From Blautia sp. Marseille-P3201T (GTDB taxonomy: Bacteria; Bacillota; Clostridia; Lachnospirales; Lachnospiraceae): a stretch of 64,000 nucleotides of DNA. Positions within the stretch are counted from its first letter, which is position 1. Every line of letters starts with the position of its first letter. Shown here in pieces: positions 18,460 through 26,738 of the stretch. The notes below the pieces were generated by a model, which had not been told where the DNA came from, searched no databases, and saw nothing but the letters and a program-made list of their open reading frames with translations. The translations under genes were made by a program, and so were the position numbers. Location: assembly GCF_900120295.1 (NCBI RefSeq), contig NZ_LT635469.1, positions 558,001 through 622,000 of the forward strand, given 5' to 3'.

Positions 18460-19822
18460 AGGTTTTCTCCTCCTCTTTCATTTCTCTCATAATACTTCTG
18501 TTTATGATAACAGCCAGAAGAAAAGCGCATAGATCAGCAACAGGCTGAGCCAGCTGTATTCCCAGAATTCCCAAAAGCGGCGGCAGAAGAAGAACGGCAG
18601 GAACAAAGAAAATTCCCTGTCGGGCAGCGGCTAAAAGGGATGCTTTAAATGTTTTTCCAATGGTCTGAGTCATCATGTTATTCATAATTACCCATCCGGA
18701 AAGAGGAAGGGCAATACACTGCATACGCAGAGCAAGTGTACCAATGGCAATTACCTGTAAGTCATTTTTTCGGAAAACAGAGATGAGAGGACCTGCGAAA
18801 AGAAAACCTGTAATACTGATAAAAATGAGTACCACAGTAGATACTTTTACACAGAACCAGAACGCTTCTCTTACACGGCTGAATTTTTTCGCTCCATAAT
18901 TAAAACCGCATACCGGCTGAAAGCCCTGTCCAAAGCCAATTAATGCGGAAATAGCAAATTGAGAAATTCGGGACACAATGGACATAGCAGCAATGGCGGC
19001 GTCTCCATAAGGATTGGCAGCCAGATTTAAAGCCAGAATGGAGATACTTCCCAATCCCTGACGAAACAGAGAAGGAAGTCCGCCCTGGGCAATGATTTTT
19101 AAATTGGATTTTAAATATTTCATGGATTTTAGTTTCAGAGGAATACATCCTGATATTTTTATTCCCCAAAGGAGCAGAAGGAAACTGATAAACTGGCTTA
19201 AAATTGTTGCCAGAGCAGCTCCGGAAACTCCCATATTGAATTTGAAAATAAAAAGAGGGTCCAGAAAGATATTTAAAATGCCGCCGGCAGTAATGCCAAT
19301 CATGGCGTAAAAAGCATTTCCCTGAAAACGAAGCTGATTATTTAAAACAAGCTGCGCTGTCATATAAGGGGCACCCAGCAAAATAATACCCAGATAATCT
19401 TTTGTATAAGGCAAAATTGTAGGGGTAGACCCTAAGAGCAGAGACAGTGGCTCTAAAAAAAGAAGACCTAAAATAGTTACGCAAAGTCCGCATAAAAATG
19501 CAGAGAAAAAACCAATCCCTGCAAGTTGTTCCGCTCTTTGGGTATCTTTAGCTCCCAGCCTTCTGGAGATGGAATTTCCGGAACCATGTCCGAAGAAAAA
19601 TCCAAGAGCCTGTATAATTGCCATGACAGGGAATACAATGCCTACGGACGCAGTGGCGCTGGTTCCCAGTCTTGATACAAAAAAGGTATCGGCAATATTA
19701 TAAATAGAAGTAATCAGCATACTGATTATGGTAGGAACTGCCATTTTTCCAATGAGTGAGGGAATAGGGGCAGTTGTCATCATTTGAAACTTTTCTTCTT
19801 GTATAATTTTATGCTTCAACAT
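18452..19822 (-). CDS. MATE-family multidrug / Na+ antiport efflux protein
   Basis: A 456-aa polytopic transporter with the two-fold MATE arrangement. It opens with LIGKMAVPTIISMLITSIYNIADTFFV split over the first helices, has LGTSATASVGIVFP, FFGHGSGNSISRRLGAKD and the mid-protein GFGQGFQPVCGFNYGAKKF block. The ATG at 19822 is preferred over an upstream one 66 bases away because AGGAAGGAG precedes it. It is cotranscribed with the following AraC gene (eight-base overlap). The family expels cationic drugs; the substrate here is unknown. Confidence 0.88.
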   Translation of the reverse strand: MLKHKIIQEEKFQMMTTAPIPSLIGKMAVPTIISMLITSIYNIADTFFVSRLGTSATASVGIVFPVMAIIQALGFFFGHGSGNSISRRLGAKDTQRAEQLAGIGFFSAFLCGLCVTILGLLFLEPLSLLLGSTPTILPYTKDYLGIILLGAPYMTAQLVLNNQLRFQGNAFYAMIGITAGGILNIFLDPLFIFKFNMGVSGAALATILSQFISFLLLLWGIKISGCIPLKLKSMKYLKSNLKIIAQGGLPSLFRQGLGSISILALNLAANPYGDAAIAAMSIVSRISQFAISALIGFGQGFQPVCGFNYGAKKFSRVREAFWFCVKVSTVVLIFISITGFLFAGPLISVFRKNDLQVIAIGTLALRMQCIALPLSGWVIMNNMMTQTIGKTFKASLLAAARQGIFFVPAVLLLPPLLGILGIQLAQPVADLCAFLLAVIINRSIMREMKEEEKTYE

Positions 19823-19896
19823 TATGCTCCTTCCTGTTTTGAAACGTAAGCTTGTTTTTATTATAGGCTTTTTTAAAGGAGCGGACAAGAGGAAAG

Positions 19897-20676
19897 TTAA
19901 GAACGGAGATAGGTGCGCATAGTCTTTAAGGCGTGTTTTTCCAGACGGCTGACCTGTGCCTGAGAAATACCGATTTCACTGGCTACTTCCATCTGCGTTT
20001 TTCCTTCGTAAAAGCGCATGGTAACAATATGCTGTTCTCTGTCATCTAGTTTTTTTAAAGCTTCTTTTAAAGAAATATTTTCAATCCAGTTATCTTCTTT
20101 GTTTTTCTTGTCACTGATTTGGTCCATCACGTAGAGTGTGTCTCCTCCTTCTGTATAGACTGGTTCGTATAAACTCACCGGACTTTGAATTGCATCAAGG
20201 GCATATACAATTTCCTCTTTATCAATACCGATTTCCTCGGCAATTTCGTTGATAGTAGGTTCTTTTAAATTTTGTTTTACATAGTTTTCTTTTGCATAGA
20301 TGGCTTTGTAAGCAGTATCCCGAAGGGAACGGCTGACACGAATAGCGTTGTTGTCTCTTAAATAACGCCGTATTTCGCCGATAATCATGGGAACAGCATA
20401 AGTTGAAAATTTTACATTTAAGGTGGTGTCAAAGTTATCAATGGCTTTAATCAGTCCCACGCAGCCAATCTGAAATAAATCATCTGCATTTTCATTGCTG
20501 CTGGAAAATCGCTTGATAACGCTTAAAACCAGCCGCAGATTACCTTTAATGTATTGTTCTCTCGCTTCAGGGTCACCTTCTTTGATACGCACAAATAATG
20601 CGTCTTTTTCTTCATTTGTGAGAATAGGAAGACGTGAAGTATTTACGCCGCAAATTTCCACTTTATTAAGTGCCAT
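19897..20676 (-). CDS. sigG: RNA polymerase sporulation sigma factor sigma-G
   Basis: A 259-aa sigma-70 family protein that begins with the sigma-G hallmark NKVEICGVNTSRLPILT. Region 2 shows DDLFQIGCVGLIKAIDNFD and KFSTYAVPMIIGEIRRYLRD, and region 4 ends in QMEVASEIGISQAQVSRLEKHAL. Sigma-G directs late forespore transcription, so the organism is expected to sporulate. The start at 20676 follows GGAGG. A GTATA at about 20745 on the minus strand, 14 bases from a GG, resembles a sigma-F/sigma-G -35 element but is not a full match. It stands alone here and is not linked to spoIIGA-sigE. Confidence 0.93.
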   Translation of the reverse strand: MALNKVEICGVNTSRLPILTNEEKDALFVRIKEGDPEAREQYIKGNLRLVLSVIKRFSSSNENADDLFQIGCVGLIKAIDNFDTTLNVKFSTYAVPMIIGEIRRYLRDNNAIRVSRSLRDTAYKAIYAKENYVKQNLKEPTINEIAEEIGIDKEEIVYALDAIQSPVSLYEPVYTEGGDTLYVMDQISDKKNKEDNWIENISLKEALKKLDDREQHIVTMRFYEGKTQMEVASEIGISQAQVSRLEKHALKTMRTYLRS

Positions 20677-20781
20677 AGCAAGAATCCTCCAATCATGTAA
20701 TAAAAATACTGCTATGAAAAGCATTCTCCATGAAGCACCACAATATACGATAAAAGGGGAAATTTAATAAAGTTTTAGACC

Positions 20782-20810
20782 TTGACATTAAGAAACTGCT
20801 TTTTTGAAAT
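20782..20810 (+). promoter_or_regulatory. Candidate promoter for the lipoprotein gene
   Basis: TTGACA and TGAAAT are 17 bases apart, about 100 bases upstream of the lipoprotein start. Confidence 0.45.
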
Positions 20811-20912
20811 AATACACGAATAAGCTAATTGAATAAATAGTATGGGCATAGTAAAATAGGTGTATCAGAAGACGTGAAATAGGAAAGAAATAGGAAAAAG
20901 GAGGAAAAGCAA

Positions 20913-21392
20913 ATGAAGGGGAAACATATACTTTTCGCAGCAGCAGGGATTGCAGTATTGTTGTGTGCCGGATGCAAAGGGGAAGAAGGGAACAGTTCTT
21001 CTGTTGGAAATGCTCCGGAAAGTTTCTTGAAAGAGGTATTTACCACTGATTTTGAAGAACGATATACAGAATTTCAAAAGGATAATGATACAGAAAAGTA
21101 TTACAATACATTTTCAGATTACGCTTCCAAGGCCTGTATAGAAGCTATGAGTGGTGACAGAATGCCGTTAAAATATGATAAGAAAGCAGATGAGGAGTCT
21201 GCGCAGACAACGGTTTCTGAAGTGAAATGTGAAGTGAATGAAGACGGTGAAGGGGAATTTGAAGTGTTTTTGAGCTATGAGAACGATGAGGCAAAAAAAG
21301 AGAAAGCCACGGGCCAAATCACCGTCATACAGGAAGATGGAAAAGAGAAGGTAGACTCCTTTTTTCTGAGTAATATTGTTGAAGTGAAGTAA
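20913..21392 (+). CDS. Small lipoprotein of unknown function
   Basis: A 159-aa protein with a lipoprotein signal, LLCAGC, placing the lipidated Cys at residue 21. The mature part is acidic and polar, with FTTDFEERYTEFQKD and a C-terminal region of regular beta-like strands (SEVKCEVNEDGEGEFEVF). I do not recognise a named family. It has its own promoter and a strong terminator, so it is a single-gene unit, exported to the outer face of the membrane. Confidence 0.75.
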   Translation: MKGKHILFAAAGIAVLLCAGCKGEEGNSSSVGNAPESFLKEVFTTDFEERYTEFQKDNDTEKYYNTFSDYASKACIEAMSGDRMPLKYDKKADEESAQTTVSEVKCEVNEDGEGEFEVFLSYENDEAKKEKATGQITVIQEDGKEKVDSFFLSNIVEVK

Positions 21393-21402
21393 AAGTGTAA
21401 TT

Positions 21403-21446
21403 ATCTGCCGGTTGGTTTAAAGGCTGAACCGGCAGATGTATTTTTT
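21403..21446 (+). terminator. Intrinsic terminator of the lipoprotein gene
   Basis: ATCTGCCGGTT pairs perfectly with AACCGGCAGAT and is followed by six T. Confidence 0.9.
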
Positions 21447-21485
21447 GAACGGTTACAAATTTTATTAAGAATTGTAAAAAAGGTA

Positions 21486-21515
21486 TTGACAATTTGTCAA
21501 AAATCAGTATATAAT
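21486..21515 (+). promoter_or_regulatory. Strong promoter of the tRNA array
   Basis: The consensus hexamers TTGACA and TATAAT are 18 bases apart and end 34 bases before the first tRNA. Confidence 0.85.
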
Positions 21516-21548
21516 AGCAAGGCAGTCAGCGATAAGCTGACAGGAAAC

Positions 21549-21621
21549 GGGATCTTAGCTCAGCTGGGAGAGCATCTGCCTTACAAGCAGAGGGTCACAG
21601 GTTCGAGCCCTGTAGGTCCCA
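21549..21621 (+). tRNA. tRNA-Val(TAC), copy 1
   Basis: A 73-base cloverleaf: acceptor GGGATCT/AGGTCCC, D loop AGCTCAGCTGGGAGAGC, anticodon loop CTTACAA and T loop GGTTCGAGCCC. The CCA end is not encoded. Confidence 0.95.
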
Positions 21622-21651
21622 TTTCTTTTGCAAAAGCAAAGGAAAAAAGAT

Positions 21652-21725
21652 GGCGAGATAGCTCAGTTGGCTAGAGCATACGGTTCATACCCGTAGTGTC
21701 GAGGGTTCGAATCCCCCTCTCGCTA
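21652..21725 (+). tRNA. tRNA-Met(CAT), elongator type, copy 1
   Basis: A 74-base cloverleaf with acceptor GGCGAGA/TCTCGCT, anticodon loop TTCATAC in the stem TACGG/CCGTA, and T arm GAGGGTTCGAATCCCCC. It lacks the G-C triplets of an initiator anticodon stem. No CCA is encoded. Confidence 0.93.
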
Positions 21726-21750
21726 CTTGTCGAAAGACAAAACATAAAAT

Positions 21751-21823
21751 GGGATCTTAGCTCAGCTGGGAGAGCATCTGCCTTACAAGCAGAGGGTCAC
21801 AGGTTCGAGCCCTGTAGGTCCCA
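21751..21823 (+). tRNA. tRNA-Val(TAC), copy 2
   Basis: Identical to copy 1, exactly 202 bases downstream of it. Confidence 0.95.
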
Positions 21824-21852
21824 TTCTTTTGCGAAAACAAAGGAAAAAAGAT

Positions 21853-21926
21853 GGCGAGATAGCTCAGTTGGCTAGAGCATACGGTTCATACCCGTAGTGT
21901 CGAGGGTTCGAATCCCCCTCTCGCTA
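21853..21926 (+). tRNA. tRNA-Met(CAT), elongator type, copy 2
   Basis: Identical to the first tRNA-Met, 201 bases downstream. Confidence 0.93.
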
Positions 21927-21952
21927 CTTTGTCGAAAGACAAAACATAAAAT

Positions 21953-22025
21953 GGGATCTTAGCTCAGCTGGGAGAGCATCTGCCTTACAAGCAGAGGGTC
22001 ACAGGTTCGAGCCCTGTAGGTCCCA
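21953..22025 (+). tRNA. tRNA-Val(TAC), copy 3
   Basis: Identical to copies 1 and 2, 202 bases downstream of copy 2. Confidence 0.95.
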
Positions 22026-22055
22026 TTTCTTTTGCAAAAGCAGAGGAAGAAAGAT

Positions 22056-22129
22056 GGCGAGATAGCTCAGTTGGCTAGAGCATACGGTTCATACCCGTAG
22101 TGTCGAGGGTTCGAATCCCCCTCTCGCTA
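22056..22129 (+). tRNA. tRNA-Met(CAT), elongator type, copy 3
   Basis: Identical to the other two tRNA-Met genes, 203 bases downstream of copy 2; last gene of the array. Confidence 0.93.
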
Positions 22130-22180
22130 CTAAAAGAATAGTTTGCAGGAAATAGGCTGTGGCTCAGAAAGAGTCATGGC

Positions 22181-22221
22181 TTTATTATTTCATAGGAAAT
22201 TGCGTCCTATGAAATAATAAA
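22181..22221. repeat. 17-bp perfect hairpin downstream of the tRNA array
   Basis: TTTATTATTTCATAGGA and its exact complement are separated by seven bases. The 359 bases between the last tRNA and the next gene otherwise hold only the terminator at 22231 and AT-rich sequence. Confidence 0.8.
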
Positions 22222-22230
22222 TGCTCCACA

Positions 22231-22266
22231 AAGATCGCACTTCGCACTGCTGCGTAATCTTTTTTT
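22231..22266 (+). terminator. Terminator of the tRNA array
   Basis: AAGAT-CGCA pairs with TGCG-TA-ATCTT and runs into seven T. Confidence 0.65.
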
Positions 22267-22487
22267 ATCAAAATGTGGTTTTCAGTAAATGGAGTTTGTG
22301 ATAAAATAACAAAAAGCATTATTTTCTTTTTATTATCTATGAAGCAAAACTTTTAAAATTTTGTTTATCTAATCACAATTCTGTATTCGGGAAATTCATG
22401 CTTTTATCCACAACAACAAAGGCAGGAGCTTCCCTAAATAGAGAACCTCCTGAAAAACAAACTCGAAAAAACAAAAAGGAGGTTTTT

Positions 22488-23248
22488 ATGACGGAAAAAC
22501 TATTGCAGTGGCATCCGGCATTTTTTGCCGGTATTCAGATTGAATTTGGGGAGGAAGCAAAATATCTGGAATTTAAATCGGAATATGTACTTGGAACAAA
22601 GCCTATGATGATTGATGTGTTAATTAAAAAGAAAGAGGCACAAATACTGAAAAGAAGCATAGGGAAAATTTTCAGGAAATACAATATCGTAGAATACAAA
22701 AGCCCTGATGATTATTTATGTATTGATGATTTCTATAAAGGATATGCCTATACATATTTTTATAAGGCAGACAGAACACCTGTAAACTCAATTTTATTGG
22801 AAGAGTTGACGATTTCTTTTGTGTGTCAGAAATACCCGCGGGAACTTTTTAGACATTTGGCAAAGGAAAGAAAACTACAAATTGAGAGAATGTATGCAGG
22901 AATTTGACCAATCGCTTGGAAAGTACAAAAGATGCGGAAGAATTACTTAAAGATTATAAAAAACATAAGAAAAACTTATTATATGAGTCCGTGATGGACA
23001 TTATTGTGCGGGCAAACGAAGAAAAATTTGAGGAGGCGAAAAAGATGTGTAAGGCATTAGAAGAATTAATGAAAGATGAGCTGGAAGCAAAAAAGACAGA
23101 GGGTAAGGAAATTGGAAAAGAAATCGGAGAAGAGCGTGTCAATGAACTTACTTTAAAGCTTTCTAAGCTGGGAAGAATAGAGGATATTATAAAAGCAGCT
23201 TCGGACAGAAGTTATCAGGAGCGTTTGTTTAAAGAATTTGGATTATAA
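22488..23248 (+). pseudogene. Broken nuclease-family (Rpn / PD-(D/E)XK transposase-like) gene
   Basis: Two adjoining frames together resemble one Lachnospiraceae protein of the recombination-promoting nuclease type. The first (from the ATG at 22488 after AAGGAGG) begins MTEKLLQWHPAFFAGIQIEF and ends at a TGA at 22905-22907. The second continues in another frame from TTG at 22904 with TNRLESTKDAEELL and has a Lys/Glu-rich tail and a C-terminal LSKLGRIEDIIKAASD helix pair. From memory of the family, intact members have roughly 30 more residues between the two parts, so an internal deletion with frame change is likely. It is not expected to make a functional protein. Confidence 0.6.
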
Positions 23249-23257
23249 GAAAATTGA

Positions 23258-23306
23258 AATATTTATCTATTTTATGAAGAAACGGAACATAAAATAGATA
23301 AATATT
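23258..23306. terminator. 19-bp perfect inverted repeat, bidirectional terminator
   Basis: Arms at 23258-23276 and 23288-23306 are exact complements with an 11-base loop, lying between the broken nuclease gene and the convergent proC. Confidence 0.8.
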
Positions 23307-23318
23307 CTTTAGAGTTGT

Positions 23319-24113
23319 TTATAATTTTCTGGTTTTTTGAATACAGGCTCTTACAGCATCCATAACAGCGTTTCGCATTCCTTCTTTTTCCAAAATATTT
23401 ACACCTTCAATGGTAGTTCCGGCGGGAGAACATACCATGTCTTTTAACTCACCGGGATGTTTTTTTGTTTCCAATACCATTTTTGCACTTCCAAGAACTG
23501 CCTGAGCGGCAAAAGCATAAGCCTGTTTTCTAGGCATTCCTTCTGCTACAGCACCATCTGCTAAAGCTTCAATGAACATGAAAACAAAGGCAGGGGAGCT
23601 TCCGCTGACAGCGCCCACAATGTCAAGGATAGGTTCTGTAACAATATCAGCCTGTCCAAAAGACTTTAAAAGTGTAAGGACATTTTCAAGCTCCTCATTT
23701 GACACCAGATTATCAGGGCATACACCTGTGACACCTTCACCTACAAGAGCAGGAGTGTTGGGCATGGTACGAATGATTTTTTTCTCATTTCCTAAATGTT
23801 CTTTCAGCCATTCCAGATTTTTTCCGGCAATAACAGAGATGATTACCTGTTCATTTGTTAAAATATCTTTTATCTGAAGAGCCACATCTGCGCAAAACTG
23901 TGGTTTTACTGCAAGAAAAAGATAATCAGCAGCTTTTGCGACTTTAAGATTATCTGTAGTACAGGAAATTCCCAAAGTAGTTTGAATTTTTTCAGCAGAA
24001 CTTTGTGTTTTTACAGAAGCAAAAATATCTTCGGGTTTTGCCAGCCCTTTATTTAAAATGCCACCTATAATAGCAGAAGCCATATTGCCGCATCCTATAA
24101 AACCTAATTTCAT
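23319..24113 (-). CDS. proC: Pyrroline-5-carboxylate reductase
   Basis: A 264-aa enzyme that makes the last step of proline synthesis, the NAD(P)H-dependent reduction of pyrroline-5-carboxylate. Seen: the N-terminal Rossmann motif GFIGCGNMASAIIGG, LFLAVKPQF, the RTMPNTPALVGEG block, and the C-terminal signature SPAGTTIEGVNILEKEGMRNAVMDA. The length is normal for ProC. AAGGAGG precedes the ATG. It is a single gene; no proA or proB is in the window. Confidence 0.96.
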   Translation of the reverse strand: MKLGFIGCGNMASAIIGGILNKGLAKPEDIFASVKTQSSAEKIQTTLGISCTTDNLKVAKAADYLFLAVKPQFCADVALQIKDILTNEQVIISVIAGKNLEWLKEHLGNEKKIIRTMPNTPALVGEGVTGVCPDNLVSNEELENVLTLLKSFGQADIVTEPILDIVGAVSGSSPAFVFMFIEALADGAVAEGMPRKQAYAFAAQAVLGSAKMVLETKKHPGELKDMVCSPAGTTIEGVNILEKEGMRNAVMDAVRACIQKTRKL

Positions 24114-24229
24114 GGTTAAAATCCTCCTTTTTCATCTATTATGCAGTTTTTTTATGTTATTTTCAAGTATTGCTTTCGTGACTGTGCTATATTAAAATGA
24201 AAAGAAGAAAAGCAGAGGAGACAAAAATT

Positions 24230-24478
24230 ATGAGTAAAGAACTTTTTAGTGTTTATCATTGCAAAGCATGTAATAAAATTGAAGTGAGTCAATATATTTC
24301 AAAAGAACAAATGGAAGAATTAGGATTTACAGAAGAAGAATTAAAACCTATTTGTCCTTTTACCGGAAGTTCTGATTTAGAAGAATTAGGACATATGCCG
24401 GAAGATGATTTACGTCATTTTGCTTACACAGATATTGAGGGTGTTAAGAGATATTTTAAAGAAAGAGAAGGAAAGTAA
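24230..24478 (+). CDS. Small conserved hypothetical protein with CxxC motif
   Basis: An 82-aa soluble acidic protein, read from the ATG at 24230 because GAGGAG precedes it. HCKACNKIE near the N-terminus and a Cys-Pro at CPFTG could form a partial metal site or redox pair. No family is recognised. It diverges from proC and ends in a strong hairpin. Confidence 0.65.
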   Translation: MSKELFSVYHCKACNKIEVSQYISKEQMEELGFTEEELKPICPFTGSSDLEELGHMPEDDLRHFAYTDIEGVKRYFKEREGK

Positions 24479-24513
24479 CAGGATTTTTCCTCAATCATAA
24501 AATAATATTGTAC

Positions 24514-24546
24514 CCGCAGATGTGCGTGCACATTCTGCGGTAATTT
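24514..24546 (+). terminator. Hairpin between the small CxxC protein and the split lipoprotein gene
   Basis: CCGCAGATGTGC and GCACATTCTGCGG pair with one bulge and are followed by TAATTTT. Confidence 0.7.
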
Positions 24547-24566
24547 TATATTTTATGGGAGGAAAT

Positions 24567-25025
24567 ATGAGGAAGGAAGTAAGTGTTTTATTTGCAATTG
24601 TGCTGGGGATTAGCACAATATTTACCGGCTGCGGTAAAGAAAAGAAGGAAGAAGCGGAATTGACACCTGTAACTCTTAACGAGGTTGCCCATTCTATATT
24701 TTACGCACCACAATATGTTGCTGTAGAGGAAGGATACTTCGTGAAAGAGGGTATTAAACTTGAATTGGTCACAGGATTTGGTGCAGATAAAGTAATGGCA
24801 GCGGTTCTTTCAGGTGATGCGGATATTGGGTTTATGGGCTCTGAGGCAAGTATTTACGCCTATCAGCAGGGCGCACAGGATCCGGTGATAAATTTTGCAC
24901 AGCTTACACAGAGGGCAGGAAACTTTTTGGTGGCTAGAGAAAAAATGCCTGATTTTAAATGGGAGGATTTGAAAGGCACAGATATACTGGGAGGAAGAAA
25001 AGGTGGCGTACATATATTAATGTAA
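24567..25025 (+). pseudogene. 5' half of an SsuA/THI5-like ABC substrate-binding lipoprotein, cut by an insertion
   Basis: Starts at the ATG at 24567 after GGGAGG. It has a lipoprotein signal (FTGC) and then the first lobe of an NMT1/THI5-type solute-binding protein (NEVAHSIFYAPQYVAVEEGYF read over 21 positions; LSGDADIGFMGSEAS). Native sequence stops at GGRKGG (base 25006); VHILM and a stop codon come from the inserted element. Joining base 25006 to 34406 restores one frame of 335 codons, the usual length of this family. The intact protein would bind an aromatic, taurine-like or thiamine-precursor type ligand; no permease or ATPase partner is adjacent. Confidence 0.9.
25001..25006 (+). other. 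Left attachment core of the inserted element
   Basis: AGGTGG occurs here and at 34400-34405 in direct orientation, at exactly the two points where the lipoprotein gene is interrupted. Confidence 0.85.
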
Positions 25026-25122
25026 ATTTGGAGAGTATTGTAATTTTATGTAACTGGGTGGATGGGATGAATAGTGCGAAAGAATTTCAGACATTGAAAT
25101 AAAAAATATCCTGAAATCAAAA

Positions 25123-25173
25123 GAGGAGCCAGATTTCTCCGGCTCCTCCAAGTATGTGTCCGCAAACACATAC
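25123..25173 (+). repeat. Two adjacent hairpins near the left element end
   Basis: GAGGAGCC/GGCTCCTC (25123-25148) and GTATGTGT/ACACATAC (25152-25173) lie just after the stop codon that the recombinase would use in the circular form. They also separate that end from the convergent Abi gene. Confidence 0.7.
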
Positions 25174-25222
25174 CCCAATTGCTATTAATAATATACTATA
25201 ATAACGAAAAATATGCAATAGA

Positions 25223-26206
25223 TTAGATTGAATTTTTTAATATTGTCATCCGCGAAAACAAGTCTGGATGAACGGTGATTGCAGCTACGGCAGAACTAAC
25301 CTGCCCCTCATATTCTTTAGTTATTTTTTCAAATTCTCTTATAAATGCTTTGATTTCAGTTTTGGACACCTTCAACAACTTTAAGAAATAACATATAAGA
25401 ATGATATAATCTCCTATAGTCTTAAAATTTATGTATGGTAATCCCATTTCTGACATTAGACATTGCTTCATAGGTTTCGATGGATCCATTTTTCTAAAAC
25501 GTGTATCATAAACAACATCATTATGTGCGATAGCATTTCTTAAATCTTTTAATGCATATACATATTTATAGACTAACGTACAATTGGTATCGCTGGACAA
25601 ATTCAAACCAATATTTCTTGAAATTTTTTTTCTGACATCTTGTGTTAAGCAGGAAAGAAGATATCCAAAATCTCCCATTGTCAAAATTTCAAAGATTGCC
25701 CAGATTGGGACTTCATTATAATTCACAGTATTATAAAAATGTGTAATTTTCGGATTTTCTTTTCGGTATGCCGCTGCAATAGAATTTTGAATAGAACCCT
25801 GTAAATTCAATTTATTGTTCTGAAATTTTTTCTTAATGTCTTTCGAAGTTCCTGGTAAAGCATTTTTGTAACTGCTGACGGCTTTGTCATACATATCATA
25901 AATGCTGTTTGAATTAATCTCTGCCATAATGGTATTAAGGGCAATGTTTTTAAGAGCAGTTTCAATCAACATCATTTTACCGTATAACAATGATTTCAAT
26001 TTTGTGTCGTATTGGATCGTAGCATTAATTTCATTGTATGAGGTAAAAGGGATTCTACGATTGGACGAAACAAAAAAACGGTATCCCTTATATCCGTGAA
26101 AATATCCTGTATTAATTAATTGTTGCTTTTGTGAACTGCCTGAAATAGCAATTCCATTATTCCGAAGATGACGCATTAGTGCATCTGTTGATTTATAATT
26201 TGACAT
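25223..26206 (-). CDS. Abi_2-family abortive infection protein (HEPN-type)
   Basis: A 327-aa protein of the AbiD/AbiF (Abi_2) family. It starts with the family pattern LMRHLRNNGIAI, LINTGYFHGYKGYRFF and a DTKLKSLLYGKMMLIETALK helix. It contains DLRNAIAHNDVVYDTRF, whose R-x4-H arrangement (RNAIAH) is typical of HEPN ribonucleases. Such proteins stop phage growth by shutting down the infected cell. The start follows AGGAG. It is the first cargo gene inside the left edge of the element and reads toward the boundary. Confidence 0.85.
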   Translation of the reverse strand: MSNYKSTDALMRHLRNNGIAISGSSQKQQLINTGYFHGYKGYRFFVSSNRRIPFTSYNEINATIQYDTKLKSLLYGKMMLIETALKNIALNTIMAEINSNSIYDMYDKAVSSYKNALPGTSKDIKKKFQNNKLNLQGSIQNSIAAAYRKENPKITHFYNTVNYNEVPIWAIFEILTMGDFGYLLSCLTQDVRKKISRNIGLNLSSDTNCTLVYKYVYALKDLRNAIAHNDVVYDTRFRKMDPSKPMKQCLMSEMGLPYINFKTIGDYIILICYFLKLLKVSKTEIKAFIREFEKITKEYEGQVSSAVAAITVHPDLFSRMTILKNSI

Positions 26207-26256
26207 AAATTCTCCTGTTTAACATTTAAAACTATTAATTGTGATACAATCGATTT

Positions 26257-26577
26257 TTAGCCTGTAATAAAGCGAATGTTTTCCTTCAGTTCATCGCTAA
26301 ATTCTTCTAAATCGTTCATAGTGATTGCACCTTCATTTAAAAGTGAAACAATGTTAGAGATGCAATTAGAACGACTCATTCTTAACTGTACACCTGTATC
26401 TTTTTTATCGTTGCGAATTCGCTCTTCTAAAGCCCAGAATTTTTCAGAAGGAGTTCCTTTACCATTTAGCAATTCAATATATTCTTTATTCAACTTATCC
26501 ATATAGGCTTCTTGCCAATCTGCAATTTTCTCTCTGAACAAAGCCCAATCCTTTTTAGTAAATCCGTATTCCGACAT
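26257..26577 (-). CDS. Small conserved protein of restriction-modification neighbourhoods
   Basis: A 106-aa soluble charged protein. The start at 26577 is chosen because GGAGG is nine bases away, while a second ATG six bases upstream is too close to it. It has YGFTKKDWALFREKIADWQ, FWALEERIRNDKK and a C-terminal NDLEEFSDELKENI helix. From memory, very similar proteins are found beside type I restriction genes in Firmicutes; their function is not known. It lies 50 bases upstream of the Abi gene on the same strand and may be cotranscribed with it. Confidence 0.6.
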   Translation of the reverse strand: MSEYGFTKKDWALFREKIADWQEAYMDKLNKEYIELLNGKGTPSEKFWALEERIRNDKKDTGVQLRMSRSNCISNIVSLLNEGAITMNDLEEFSDELKENIRFITG

Positions 26578-26738
26578 TGTCATGTTCCTCCACTTTGGCA
26601 TAAGTAAATTATAGTATAAGCATTTTAGTTTCACAATACTTGTATTTAGAAAAAATATATTTGATATTTGATTTTGTATGATTGAGAATTACAATTCAAA
26701 ATTGAATTTTAAAACGTCGAATGCTATAATCTTCTTAT

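Noticed and set aside
21486-21674. A 62-codon open frame across the first tRNA genes
   Set aside because: It lies entirely over the tRNA promoter and tRNA-Val; it is not a protein gene.
21549-22129. Regularly spaced repeats that might suggest a CRISPR array
   Set aside because: The repeat units fold as tRNAs, period about 202 bases, spacers are nearly identical, and no cas genes are present.
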